A model generated the notes under the pieces. It was not told where the DNA came from, did not search any database, and worked only from the letters and a program-made list of their open reading frames with translations. This document shows positions 17,064-28,700 of a stretch of DNA of 64,000 bases, piece by piece. The stretch spans positions 40,093-104,092 of the forward strand of contig JSZA02000005.1 in assembly GCA_000785145.2 (NCBI GenBank). The letters are read 5' to 3'. Within the stretch, counting starts at the first letter, position 1. Every line of letters begins with the position of its first letter. The translations under genes and the position numbers were made by a program. This DNA is from Candidatus Thiomargarita nelsonii (GTDB lineage: Bacteria; Pseudomonadota; Gammaproteobacteria; Beggiatoales; Beggiatoaceae).

Positions 17064-18690
17064 ATGCAACAACTCTTTAAACACCAACAAAATATAATTG
17101 GCACATTTGCACAGCACAAAGTCGCCGCCAATCTCCTAATGCTGATGATGCTCCTATCAGGCGTCTGGGCTTTGAGCAAACTCAACACCCAATTTCTCCC
17201 CAATTTCGCATTAGATTTCATCATTGTGACAGTCGTTTGGACGGGATCAACGGCTGAGGATGTGGAAATTTCTATCACTCGCCCCATTGAGCAAGAATTA
17301 CGCACCCTTGATCATATACGCAAAATGAATTCCACCTCCACCAACGGCTTTTCAACGATTATCTTAGAATATGAAGAAGGCAGCGACATGGGGTGGGCAC
17401 TCGATCAAGTCAAAGAAAAAGTCGCCTTATTGCGTCACTTACCCTCCGATGCCGAAAAACCAGAAATCAGTCGAGCCGCCCACTATGAACAAATTGCCCG
17501 TGTACTCATTACGGGTCCCTCAGATGTGAATGAATTACGCCACCTAGCACAGCGCATGGAGCATCAATTATTAGCGCGTGGCATTAGCAAAATTAAAATT
17601 CAAGGCTTGCCCAAAGAAGAAATTGCTGTGCAAATTTCATCGGCTCAATTGGAGGAGTTGGGTCTCACTTTGCCCCAAGTCGGAGAACAAATCAGAACAA
17701 TGGATTTATTCATTAACCCCCTACGGGATGGCATTGGGATTAACCATCGAATCGGTTGGGCGCCAATTACGCGCCGCCTTTGATGGACACTTAACACAGA
17801 TTTATCAAGAGGGAGATGATGAAATTGAGGTGCGTGTTGTATTACCGGATAATGAGCGCTACAATTTGGCTAGCTTAGAAAATTTCACGCTGCAATTACC
17901 CAATGGTGCCCGTGTGCCATTTTCGACGGCTGTGCAAATCACAACGCGACGAGGTTTTGAAGCCATACGCCATGCCGAGGGTCGTTTAGCAGCGATAGTG
18001 ACAGCCGATGTCGATAAAGCGGTTAATAACAGCAATCGAATTTTAGCCAATTTGACCGACAACTTTTTGCCCGACTTAATGAGCCGTTATGGGCTAGAAT
18101 ATAGCTTTGAAGGACGAGCCGCTGATCAAGCCGAGACATTGGACGATATGAAACGTGGGATGCTAATTGCCCTAGCCTTGATCTATTTCGTATTAGCTTG
18201 GCAATTTGCCTCTTACGGTTGGCCGCTGATCGTGATGACAGTTATTCCGTTTGGCATAGTCGGTGCTATTTTTGGGCATTGGCTCATGAGCCTTGATTTG
18301 ACCGTTTTATCACTGTTTGGATTTTTTGGCTTATCAGGTATCGTGATTAATGACTCCATCGTATTAATAACCTTTTATAAACATCTCCGCGAAGATGGGA
18401 TGCCAGTAGAAAAAGCCCTGATTGAGGCCGCTTGTCAACGTTTACGGGCTGTGTTGTTGACATCCTTAACAACGATTTTTGGATTAACACCGCTGCTTTT
18501 TGAAACCTCATTACAAGCCCAATTTTTGATACCGATGGCAACCTCGATTGCCTTTGGTTTAATGTTTTCCACGGTGTTAGTTTTGTTGGCGGTGCCGGCA
18601 CTGTTGTCTATTTATGAGCACCATCTCTCACTGGCTCAAACGCCTAAAAAAACACAACATGAAAAGCTCATCAAAAATAGAATGGCATAA
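17064..18690 (+). pseudogene. RND efflux permease, copy 4, one large internal deletion with frameshift
   Basis: Codons for about 210 N-terminal residues match the intact gene, then the sequence jumps at about 17693 from the counterpart of 10318 to that of 11842, losing about 1523 bp. That length is not a multiple of three. The remaining C-terminal third (from EQWIYSLTPYGMALG through the last helices) is intact but in another frame and ends at 18690 with about 22 residues (HHLSLAQTPKK...) absent from the intact copy. The proton-relay helix 4 lies in the lost block. Confidence 0.93.
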
Positions 18691-19309
18691 AGGGCAAATT
18701 ATTAAAAGACTTGCTCTCGCCTGTAGATATACAAGTTTTTCCCGAGGCGCCCGTGATGAGCCAATCACCTAGAATAGATGTCGTACTAATCAAGCGAAAA
18801 CCAGGAGCATTCTCACCGGCACAACTGGCACTCCTACCAGATGGCATCAGAGACACACAAGTCACAGACATACTATTAGAATTCAAATACACAGAATCCA
18901 TCAATGAGAAAGCCGTCCAACAAGCCTTAACTTACGACTTTCTTTACAAAGCACATAAAACGGACGAAAAACAAGTACAAAGCTTTTTATTAAGTGCTAC
19001 AAAACCGCAAAACTCAACCTTAAAAAAACTCGGTTATAAAAGCACCAAAGTCCCTGGAATATATCGCAGTAAATTCCAACTAGTCAGACAAATCATATTA
19101 ATATCTCTAAATGAATTATCAAACGAGCCATATAATGCGTTTGTCAAATGTTTCAGAGGCAAAAGTTTTCGCGCGCGAAAACTTTTGCCTCTGAAGCCAC
19201 TCATCGCCAAGAAAAACAAAAAGCGTTTGACTCATTAGAACAAAGTGGATTACTCAACTCATCGACAAACGAATTAAAATGGTTTATCCTTGGACTCAAA
19301 GGGTTATGA
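18659..19309 (+). pseudogene. PD-(D/E)XK-nuclease-like protein with two frame breaks
   Basis: One gene spread over three frames. It starts at ATG 18659 (MKSSSKIEWHKGQIIK), shifts in an AAAA run near 18700 (one extra A), and continues DLLSPVDIQVFPEAPVMS with the nuclease-like core RIDVVLI ... DILLEFKYTES (Asp and ExK positions). It reads to FVKCF, where a perfect palindrome at 19152-19195 has been inserted. The last part (THRQEKQKAFDSLEQSGLL...) resumes in a third frame to the stop at 19309. Related proteins occur in many copies in cyanobacteria and large sulfur bacteria; their role is unknown. The 5' end overlaps the end of RND copy 4. Confidence 0.75.
19152..19195. repeat. Perfect 44-bp palindrome inside the PD-(D/E)XK gene
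   Basis: Each half reads TTCAGAGGCAAAAGTTTTCG followed by CG and then its exact complement. It interrupts the conserved KCFA motif: without about 41 of the bases the frame would read straight from KCF to AT. The inserted length is not a multiple of three. Confidence 0.93.
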
Positions 19310-19331
19310 GCCGACCGAAAAAGGAGACGAT

Positions 19332-19607
19332 ATGAATCTTGAAATGACAGCAGACCAAGTTGCACAATTAGGTAAAATATGGGGCAATGCCTTTCTGTCC
19401 AGCCTATCGGTAGAAGAACTGTTAGAGCATTATGATCGGCAAAAGATTTTGTCTCAGCTCAAGCCACAAGAAAGATTGGCGGGGCTTAAACCACAAGACA
19501 TTTTGACTCAGCTCAAGCCACAAGAAAGATTGGCGGGGCTTAAACCACAAGAACTTGATGAACTTCAAGAGTACCTCAAAAAGCGCGAGCAAAAAAAGGA
19601 AAACTGA
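19332..19607 (+). CDS. Small repeat protein (LKPQERLAG repeats)
   Basis: 91 residues from ATG 19332, which has a clear AAGGAG site. An N-terminal helical part (TADQVAQLGKIWGNAFLS) is followed by two copies of an 18-residue unit (IL-S/T-QLKPQERLAGLKPQ), encoded by a 54-bp tandem duplication at about 19446-19553, and a charged helix ending KKREQKKEN. Such LKPEERLAGL repeats are typical of tails attached to Rpn/PD-(D/E)XK-type proteins, and here the gene directly follows one, so it may be a partner. Function unknown. Confidence 0.6.
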   Translation: MNLEMTADQVAQLGKIWGNAFLSSLSVEELLEHYDRQKILSQLKPQERLAGLKPQDILTQLKPQERLAGLKPQELDELQEYLKKREQKKEN

Positions 19608-19636
19608 GCAAGCTACGCGCCTAAAAAACACAACAA

Positions 19637-19714
19637 GTACAGGGATTGAGGGATTGAGGGGATTGGCTTATTAACAATATTGAGCTAATCCTGCCATGAA
19701 GTTAATCCCTGTAC
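19637..19714. repeat. Inverted repeat upstream of the PKS operon
   Basis: Arms GTACAGGGATT (19637-19647) and AATCCCTGTAC (19704-19714) enclose several GGATTGA copies. It ends 33 bases before the PKS start, so it could be a leader structure or just another repeat. No clear ribosome binding site precedes 19748. Confidence 0.6.
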
Positions 19715-19747
19715 TGCTTAATGAAATAAATAACAATAACTTAAAAA

Positions 19748-22700
19748 ATGAAACATCCAAGCACATTAGTTGAACTACTTCGCTACCGAGCGCAAGTCGA
19801 ACCCGATAAAACAGCTTATACCTTTCTCCTTGATGGCGAAACTGAAGAAATCAGCATCACTTATGCACAATTAGACGATAAAGTGCGGACGATTGCTGGA
19901 AAACTTCAAAACACAATCGCTGCCGGAGACAGAGCCCTATTACTATATCCCCCCGGCTTAGACTATATCGCCGCCTTTTTAGGTTGCCTCTTTGCGGGAG
20001 TCGTCGCAGTACCCACTTATCCACCACGACGCAATCGAGCGGATTCTCGTCTTGCCGCTATTATCAACGACGCGCAAGCGACTGCTGTACTCGCCACGAC
20101 CGACATTTTATCAGATATAACCCAGCGACTCACCCACACCCCAACATTAAAAAACATCCACTGGATCAGCACTGACGATCTTTCCTTTAGCTACGGTTCC
20201 GCTTGGAAAGTGCCTACAGTACATAGCAAAACCTTAGCTTTTCTCCAATACACCTCCGGCTCCACAGGTACACCTAAAGGCGTGATGGTGACTCATGCTA
20301 ACCTGCTCTACAATCAAGAAATGATCAAGCAGGCATTCGGGCACACAGAAAAAACAACTATTGTCGGATGGTTGCCCTTATTTCATGACATGGGACTGAT
20401 TGGCAACGTCTTACAGCCCTTGTATCTCGGCATACCCGCTATACTCATGTCTCCCATGCACTTTTTACAGCAACCTTACCGTTGGTTGCAAGCGATTTCG
20501 CGCTATAAAGCAACCACCAGTGGAGGACCGAATTTTGCATACGACTTATGTGTTCAAAAGATAACCCCCGAACAGCGAGCCAAACTTGACCTGAGCACTT
20601 GGGAAAATGCTTTTAACAGTGCTGAACCCATCCGAGCCGACACACTAGACAGATTTGCCACCACTTTTGAACCCTGTGGCTTTGTCCGCGAAGCCTTTTA
20701 CCCCTGTTACGGCATGGCTGAAGCCACCTTATTCGTATCAGGCGGATTGAAAAGGGCAGCGCCCAAGGTCACTCAACAAACCATCGTGGGCTGTGGTCAA
20801 ACATGGTTAGATCAGAAAATTGTTATCGTCGAACCAGAAACTTTCCGCCCATGCCAACAAGTGGGCGAAATTTGGGTATCAGGCCCAAATGTAGCACAAG
20901 GTTATTGGAATAATAGCGCGGAAAAAACTTGGAAAGCCTATCTAGCCGATACCGGCGAAGGGCCATTTCTACGCACAGGGGATTTGGGATTTTTAAAAGA
21001 CGGAGAATTGTTTGTCACTGGTCGCCTAAAAGACCTCATCATCATAAGAGGCAGAAACTACTATCCCCAAGATATTGAATTCACACTAGAAAATAGTTAT
21101 CCCATCTTACGTAAAGGCAGTAGTGCGGCATTTTCGGTGGAAGTCAATGGCCAAGAACGCTTAGTTGTCGTGGCAGAGATTGAACGCCGTTTTGGACCCC
21201 GTCGTCGGGCGAGAAGACAAGAGACGACAGAACGTCGAACCGGTTCAGATCGTCGTCAAATAGAGGTAGTACCCAGTCTTGAACCCAAACGCCGTCTGCC
21301 ACTCAATGTTGAAGAAGCTATTAACACTATCCGTCAAGCCGTATCTGAAGAACACGATGTCTCCGTTTATGCCGTGTTGTTGCTCCGGGTAGCAACTATT
21401 CCTAAAACCTCCAGTGGCAAAATTCAGCGCCATGCTTGTCGAGAACAGTTTCTGATTGATAGCCTGAATATTGTCGGAAAATGGCAACAAGAATTACCGA
21501 GCCGTCCCTCAACCGCCCATCAAACCTTAGTAGAACTACTCCGCCACCGAGCCCAAAACCAACCCGATAAACATGCTTATACCTTTCTCAAAGATGGCGA
21601 AACAGAAGAACTCAGCCTCACATACGCACAATTAGACAAACGAGTGCGGACTATCGCAGCAAAGCTTCAGCAAATATCAACCGCCGGCGAACGTGTCTTG
21701 TTACTCTACCCACAGGGAATAGATTATATCGCAGCATTTTTCGGCTGCCTGTACGCTGCTATCATAGCCGTGCCCACTTATCCACCACGGCGCAATCGTC
21801 CAGACCCTCGTATTGCCGCTATTGTGAACGACGCGCAAGCGACACTGGTACTGACGACTAGCAAAATTCTATCAGATATAACGCCGCGCCTCGCCCATAC
21901 CCCAGAATTGAAAGACTTGCAGTGGATTGCCACTGACAATCTCCCCGACGCCGATAATTGGCAAGCACCTGACATTCAGCCTGATACCCTGGCTTTTCTT
22001 CAATATACCTCAGGCTCGACTGGCACACCAAAAGGTGTCATGGTAAGCCATGGTAATTTGTTGCACAATTTAAAAGACCTTGATTTAGGATGGGAGCACA
22101 CGCCAGACAGCGTCATGCTCACATGGTTGCCCATCTTCCATGATATGGGACTTATCTACGGAATACTTCAGCCCTTATATAAGGAATTTCCTTGTTACCT
22201 GATGGCACCAACCGCTTTTTTGCAACAACCTTTTCGCTGGCTACAAGCAATTTCGCGCTATGGAGCTACTCACAGTGCTGCACCTAATTTTGCATATCAA
22301 CTTTGCGTACAGCGCATTACACCACAACAACGGGCAACTTTGGAGCTAAGTCGTTGGCGTATGGCTTTAAACGCGGCAGAACCCGTCAGAGAAGAAACAC
22401 TCAAAGGTTTTGCTAAAACGTTTGAACCTTGTGGCTTTAACAAAGCTGCTTTATGTCCGGGCTATGGACTCGCCGAAGCAACCTTAAAAGTGACCGCTGT
22501 TCGCCATAGCGATCTCCCGTTTTTACTAACCGTTCAAACAGAAGCCTTGGCACAGCATTATGTGGTCAAGGCGAGAGCGGTCGAAGCGGCTCAGACACTG
22601 GTTGGATGCGGCTTGAGTGAAATTGATACTCAAATTACCATTGTCAATCAGGAGACTTTGATGCCCTGCGCCTCTGATGAAGTCGGTGAAATTTGGGTAT

Positions 22701-25700
22701 CAGGCGCCTCAATGGCGCAAGGTTATTGGAACCGCCCCGTTGAGACCGAACAAACGTTTCGTGCTTTTACCGCAACTGGCGAAGGGCCATTCTTACGCAC
22801 TGGAGATTTAGGATTTTTAAAAGAGGGAGAATTGTTTGTTACTGGTCGCCTTAAAGACCTCATCATCATAAGAGGCAGGAACTACTATCCCCAAGATATT
22901 GAACTCACTGTAGAAAACAGTTATCCCCAATTACGTCAGGGGAGTAGTGCCACTTTTTCTGTGGAAGTCAATGGCGAAGAACGTTTAGTTGTCGCAGCAG
23001 AAGTAGAGCGCAGCTTTATGCCCCCTCGTCTGCCAGAAAATGCAGACTCTCGTCAACTCAAGATTGAAGAGGCCATTAACACTATCCGTCAAGCACTATC
23101 TGAACAATACGACATTCCCGTTTATGCCGTATTGCTGCTCAGAGTGGCAACTATTCCAAAGACCTCCAGTGGCAAAATTCAGCGTAGTGCGTGTCGAGAA
23201 CAGTTTTTGGCCGGCAGCCTGAATATTGTGGGAGAATGGCGACAGGACGAAACCCCTTCTCAAAAACCGCTTTCCAAAGATTTGGGAGCGCACTCCGCAA
23301 AAAGTCTTCAAAACTGGCTGCTCACTAAGATTTCTGAAAAGTTACAAATAGCCACCACCCAAATAGAGGTTCGAGAGCCCTTAGCCCGTTATGGCTTGGA
23401 TTCAGTAACAGCCGTCAGCCTATCAGGAGAACTAGAAACCTGGTTAGAGCGTAAACTGTCTCCCAGCTTGGTTTATGATTATCCTAGCATTCAAGCCCTT
23501 GCCCACTATTTAGCCGGAGAAGAACAGCCCGAACCTATTCAACAAAAAACGGAAAATGAACCCATCGCCATTATTGGTATTGGTTGCCGCTTTCCGGGGG
23601 GCGCGAAGACACCAGAGACCTTTTGGCAAATATTGCGTGATGGTGTTGATGCGATTCAGGAAGTCCCTGTATCACGTTGGGATATCAATGCCTTCTATGA
23701 ACCCGATACCCCCGGCAAAATGAACACCCGCTGGGGCGGATTTTTAGATGAGGTGACCGCGTTTGACCCGCAATTTTTTGGGATTACGCCCCGTGAAGCC
23801 GAAAGCATGGACCCTCAACAACGCTTATTATTGGAAGTCAGTTGGGAAGCCTTGGAAAACGCTGGCTTAGCAGCCGAACAATTGGCGGGCAGTCAAACCG
23901 GCGTCTTCATCGGTATTAGCAGCAATGATTATATCCGCTTGCAGACAGCCTCTGGCACGGGTCTTGATGCCTACGCTGGCACCGGCACCACTCAGTGCAT
24001 TGCCGCTAATCGTCTTTCCTATCAATTGGACTTACACGGCCCCAGTTGGGCAATGGATACCGCTTGCTCCTCATCTCTCGTCGCGATCCATCACGCTTGC
24101 CAAAGTTTGCGTCAAGGAGAATCTGAATTGGCTTTGGCGGGTGCTGTCAATTTAATTTTATCCCCTGAATTAAGCATTATTTTTTCGGCAGCGAACATGC
24201 TCTCACCCGATGGACGCTGCAAAACATTCGATGCCGATGCGAACGGTTACGTGCGTGGAGAAGGCTGTGGCATTCTCGTACTCAAGTGCCTATCTGATGC
24301 CACTCGGGATGGAGACAATATCGTTGCCCTCATCAAAGGTAGTGCCGTGAATCAGGATGGGCGCAGCAATGGACTCACCGCCCCCAACAGCCTGGCACAG
24401 CAGGCCGTCATCCGTCAAGCATTAGCCAATGCCGGCGTCGCCGCGTCTCAGATTAATTACGTTGAAGCCCACGGCACGGGCACCTCTTTAGGTGATCCCA
24501 TTGAATTAAATGCGCTCAAAGAAGTCTTGATGTCTGACCGTTCACCAGAGCAGCCTTGTTATATTGGATCAGTTAAGACCAATATTGGTCATTTAGAAGC
24601 CGCAGCGGGTATTGCCGGATTAATCAAAGTCGTGCTGTCCATACAGCAACAAGAAATTCCAGCTCATCTGCACCTGAAAACGCTGAATCCGCATATTGCC
24701 ATCGCTGATACGCCATTGTCGATTCCGACAGAACGATTGCCCTGGCCGAGTACAGAAAAACTAGCAGGGGTGAGTTCCTTTGGTTTCGGCGGCACCAATG
24801 CCCACGTTATTCTCGCCTCCGCCCCTGAATCAAAAAACACCGAAGTGGCAGGAAGATTGATTGAACGTCCTAAACACTTATTAACCCTGTCCGCAAAAGA
24901 TGAACCGGCTTTACGCGCATTAGCAAACGCTTATGTCAGTTATCTTCAATCCCACGCACAAATATCCTTGGCAGATGTCTGTTTCACAGCGAATACAGGC
25001 CGCTCGCACTTTGCACACCGCATTGCGGTTGTCACTGACTCAGCAGAACAACTTCAAGAACAGTTGAATGCGCTTGGAACGGTGGTGAGGGCACAAAGTG
25101 GCAACTCACCGAAAATAGCGTTTTTGTTCACCGGTCATGGCTCACAATATGTCGGTATGGCACGTCAACTCTACGAAACTCAGCCCTTCTTTCGTGAAAC
25201 ACTTGATGTTTGTAATGATATTTTGCGTCCCTATTTGGAAAAACCGCTGCTTTCAGTTATCGGTGAACCGGAGATCAATGAAACGGCTTATACTCAACCG
25301 GCTTTATTTGCCCTAGAATATGCCCTCGCCGAGTTATGGCAATCTTGGGGCATAGAACCTGATGTGGTCATGGGACATAGCGTTGGAGAATATGTGGCCG
25401 CTTGTATCGCTGGTGTTTTTAGCCTAGAAGATGGCCTAAAATTAATTGCAGCGCGGGGGCGTTTAATGCAGACGCTTTGTGACAAAGGCGATATGCTGGT
25501 GCTGTCGGTGGATGAAAGCAAAGCTGCCGAGATCATTCAGCCCTACGCGCAAGACGTGTCCATCGCCGCCATTAATGGCCCAGAAAATGTGGTTATTTCC
25601 GGCAAACACGAAGCCATAGAGTCCATCAGTGCCACTTTAAGCACCGACATCAAGATCACACGCTTGCCCGTTTCCCATGCTTTCCATTCTCCCATGATGG

Positions 25701-28700
25701 AACCGATGTTAGCTGAATTTGAACGGATAGCCGCCGATGTGACTTACGCCACCCCTCAAATCCCCCTATGCTCTAATGTCACCGGACAACTGGCAACGGA
25801 TGAAATCGTAACCCCAGCCTATTGGATTCGTCATGTGCGCCAACCGGTGCGTTTTGCGGCGAGTATGGAGACACTTTATCAGCAAGACTATGAAATATTT
25901 TTGGAAATCGGACCAAAACCGTCCTTATTGGGCATGGGTCGATTGTGCCTCCCAGAAGATGTGGGGACTTGGCTCGTCAGTTTGCGTCAAGGCCAAGAAA
26001 ATTGGCAAACCTTGCTCCAGAGTTTGGCGGAATTATATGTGCGTGGAGTGTTCATAGATTGGACTGGTTTTGATGAAGATTATTCGCGTCGTCGGGTAAT
26101 ACTGCCGACTTATCCCTTTCAGCGAAAACGTTATGGTCTTGAAACGGCAGATTTACGAAAGCCAAGCGTCAAAAATCAAGGGCACCCGCTACTTGGTCAA
26201 AAACGACATTCCGCCCCTCTTAAAGGTCAAGAAATTATATTTGAGTCTCAATTGCAGCCCAGTCAGCCCGCCTTTCTAGCACATCATCGCGTTTTTAAAA
26301 CCACTCTTTTTCCGGCAGCCGCTTACTTGGAAATGGCTTTAGCAGCGGGCAGCACCATATCCGAACATTTAATGTTGGAAAATGTTGTCATTCAGCAAGC
26401 TTTGATTTTGCCAGAAGATGAAATCAAAACCGTTCAGTTGATTTTGACTCCAGAGGACTCTTCAGCATATTCTTTTAATATTTTTAGCCTTAAAATAGAA
26501 AATGAAAAACCCGATTGGACCTGTCATGTCTCTGGTAAGATCATGGAAGGGCAACCAGAAACCAGTACTGTTGATTTAGCGGCCCTACAGGCGCGATGCA
26601 CGGAAGAGATAGCCGTTACTGACTACTATCAACAATATAAAGAGAAACGGGGAATTTATTTTGGCCCTAGTTTCCAAGCCATTGAAAAACTATGGCGGCA
26701 CGAAGGAGAAGCCATCGGCCAGATTCAGTTACCAAAGTCCTTGGTTTTAGAAGCCACAGATTTTTATCTACACCCGGTACTACTGGATGCCGCTTTCCAA
26801 GTGTTAGGGGCTATTTTTCCCGATGATGGAAAGACTTATCTTTTGGTGAATATAGAACGTTTGCGCGTTTACCGTCAGCCTGACTTCCGCCTGTGGAGCG
26901 CGGCGAGGATGCGTCCGGTTAAAGATTCACAATTCTTGATGGCGGATATGCGTATATTCGCAGAAGATGGACAATTGATAGCCACCCTAGAAGCTATTAA
27001 ACTTCAAAAAGTGAACCGTCAATCTTTGCTCGCCCAAGACTCTTTACAGGATTTGCTTTATGAAATCGAATGGCAGGTGCAAACGGCAAGCTCCCCCCAA
27101 CGATATGAAATGCTGTCGCAAAAGGCTGAGGAAACTTGGCTCATTTTTGCTGATAGTCAAGGAATTGGTCAGCAATTAGCGACACTCGTCCAAGCAAAAG
27201 GTGATATTGCTATCCTCGTTTTTCCGGGCAAAACGTATGAACAAATCGTCGAGCAAACATTTAGGATAAACCCCGTCAATCCGGCAGATTTTCAGCGCTT
27301 GCTTCTTGAGGCAGTGGAGACCACTCACCAGCCATTGACTCAGGTCGTGCATTTGTGGAGCCTAGATGCGGTGGGGGCAGACACGCTAACAATCACTGAC
27401 TTAGAAACGGCTCAAAGCAACGGTTGCCGTAGCACATTGTATTTAATACAAACGCTTGTCCAAAATTCTAAACAACCGGATTTCTGCTTAGTGACCCAAG
27501 GTACTGTGCCAATTTCAAATTCCCAATTCCCAATTCCCAACATTGCTCAATCACCCTTATGGGGCATGGGAAAAGTCATTGCTTTAGAACATCCAGAACT
27601 CAACTGTGTGCGGGTAGATTTAGACCCTGAAGTCAAAGCGGATTCAAATGCACAAGCCCTGTTTGAGGAAATCAGGTCAAAAACGCCAGAAGACCAAATC
27701 GCCTTTCGTGATAATGCGCGTTATGTCGCCCGTTTGGTGCGTAGCAGTCCACCAAAACCAGCTCAAAGCGTGACATTACGACAGGATGCTACCTATTTGA
27801 TTACTGGCGGTATGGGGGGGTTGGGACTGAGGGTCGCCCAATGGATGATAGAGCAGGGTGCTCAGCACTTAGTTCTCACGGGACGTCGTGGTGCATCCAG
27901 TCAGGTACAGGACATTTTGACTAAAATGGAGCAAACCGGTGCTCAGATTATAGTCGCACGGGCCGATGTTTCTCAGGCGGCTAATATTGCTAAGGTACTG
28001 ACGGATATTAAGGCATCAATGCCCCCCCTACAAGGCATTATTCATGCGGCAGGTGTCCCAGGTTTTCAAACCCTAGAAAAGCTAGAATGGAGTACGTTTG
28101 AATCGGTGCTTCGTCCCAAGGTGCTTGGTAGCTGGGTTCTACATCAATTGACTCAAGAGATGAATCTGGACTTTTTTGTGAACTTTTCTTCCATAAGCTC
28201 AGTATGGGGTTCCAAAGGACAAAGCCATTATGTTGCCGCGAACCATTTTCTTGATATTTTGTCTCATTATCGTCGTGGACTGGGACTGCCTGCTTTGACT
28301 ATCAATTGGGGGCCTTGGGCGGGGGGGGGCATGATGACCACCGAAGTCCAGAGCGGGTTAGCGCGTCAGGGGATAAAACTCTTGCAGCCAGAACTGGCGA
28401 TTGGTGCCTTGGAATACCTGCTAGGAACAGATCGTGTACAAATCACTGTGGCTCAAGTGGATTGGAATGTTTTCAAACCGCTCTATGAAGTCACAGGAAC
28501 GCGGCCACTGTTAGAACAAATAACTGAGGTGCCTACTGAGACGGACGACGATACATCGTCCGTGCCAAACTCAACAACGATTTTACAACACTTGGAAAAC
28601 GCATCGGCAAAGGAGCGTTGGGAATGGTTAATTTCTTACATTCAAGGAGAAGTGGCCAAAATTATAGGATTTCCACCTTCCCAGTTACCAGACATCCAGC

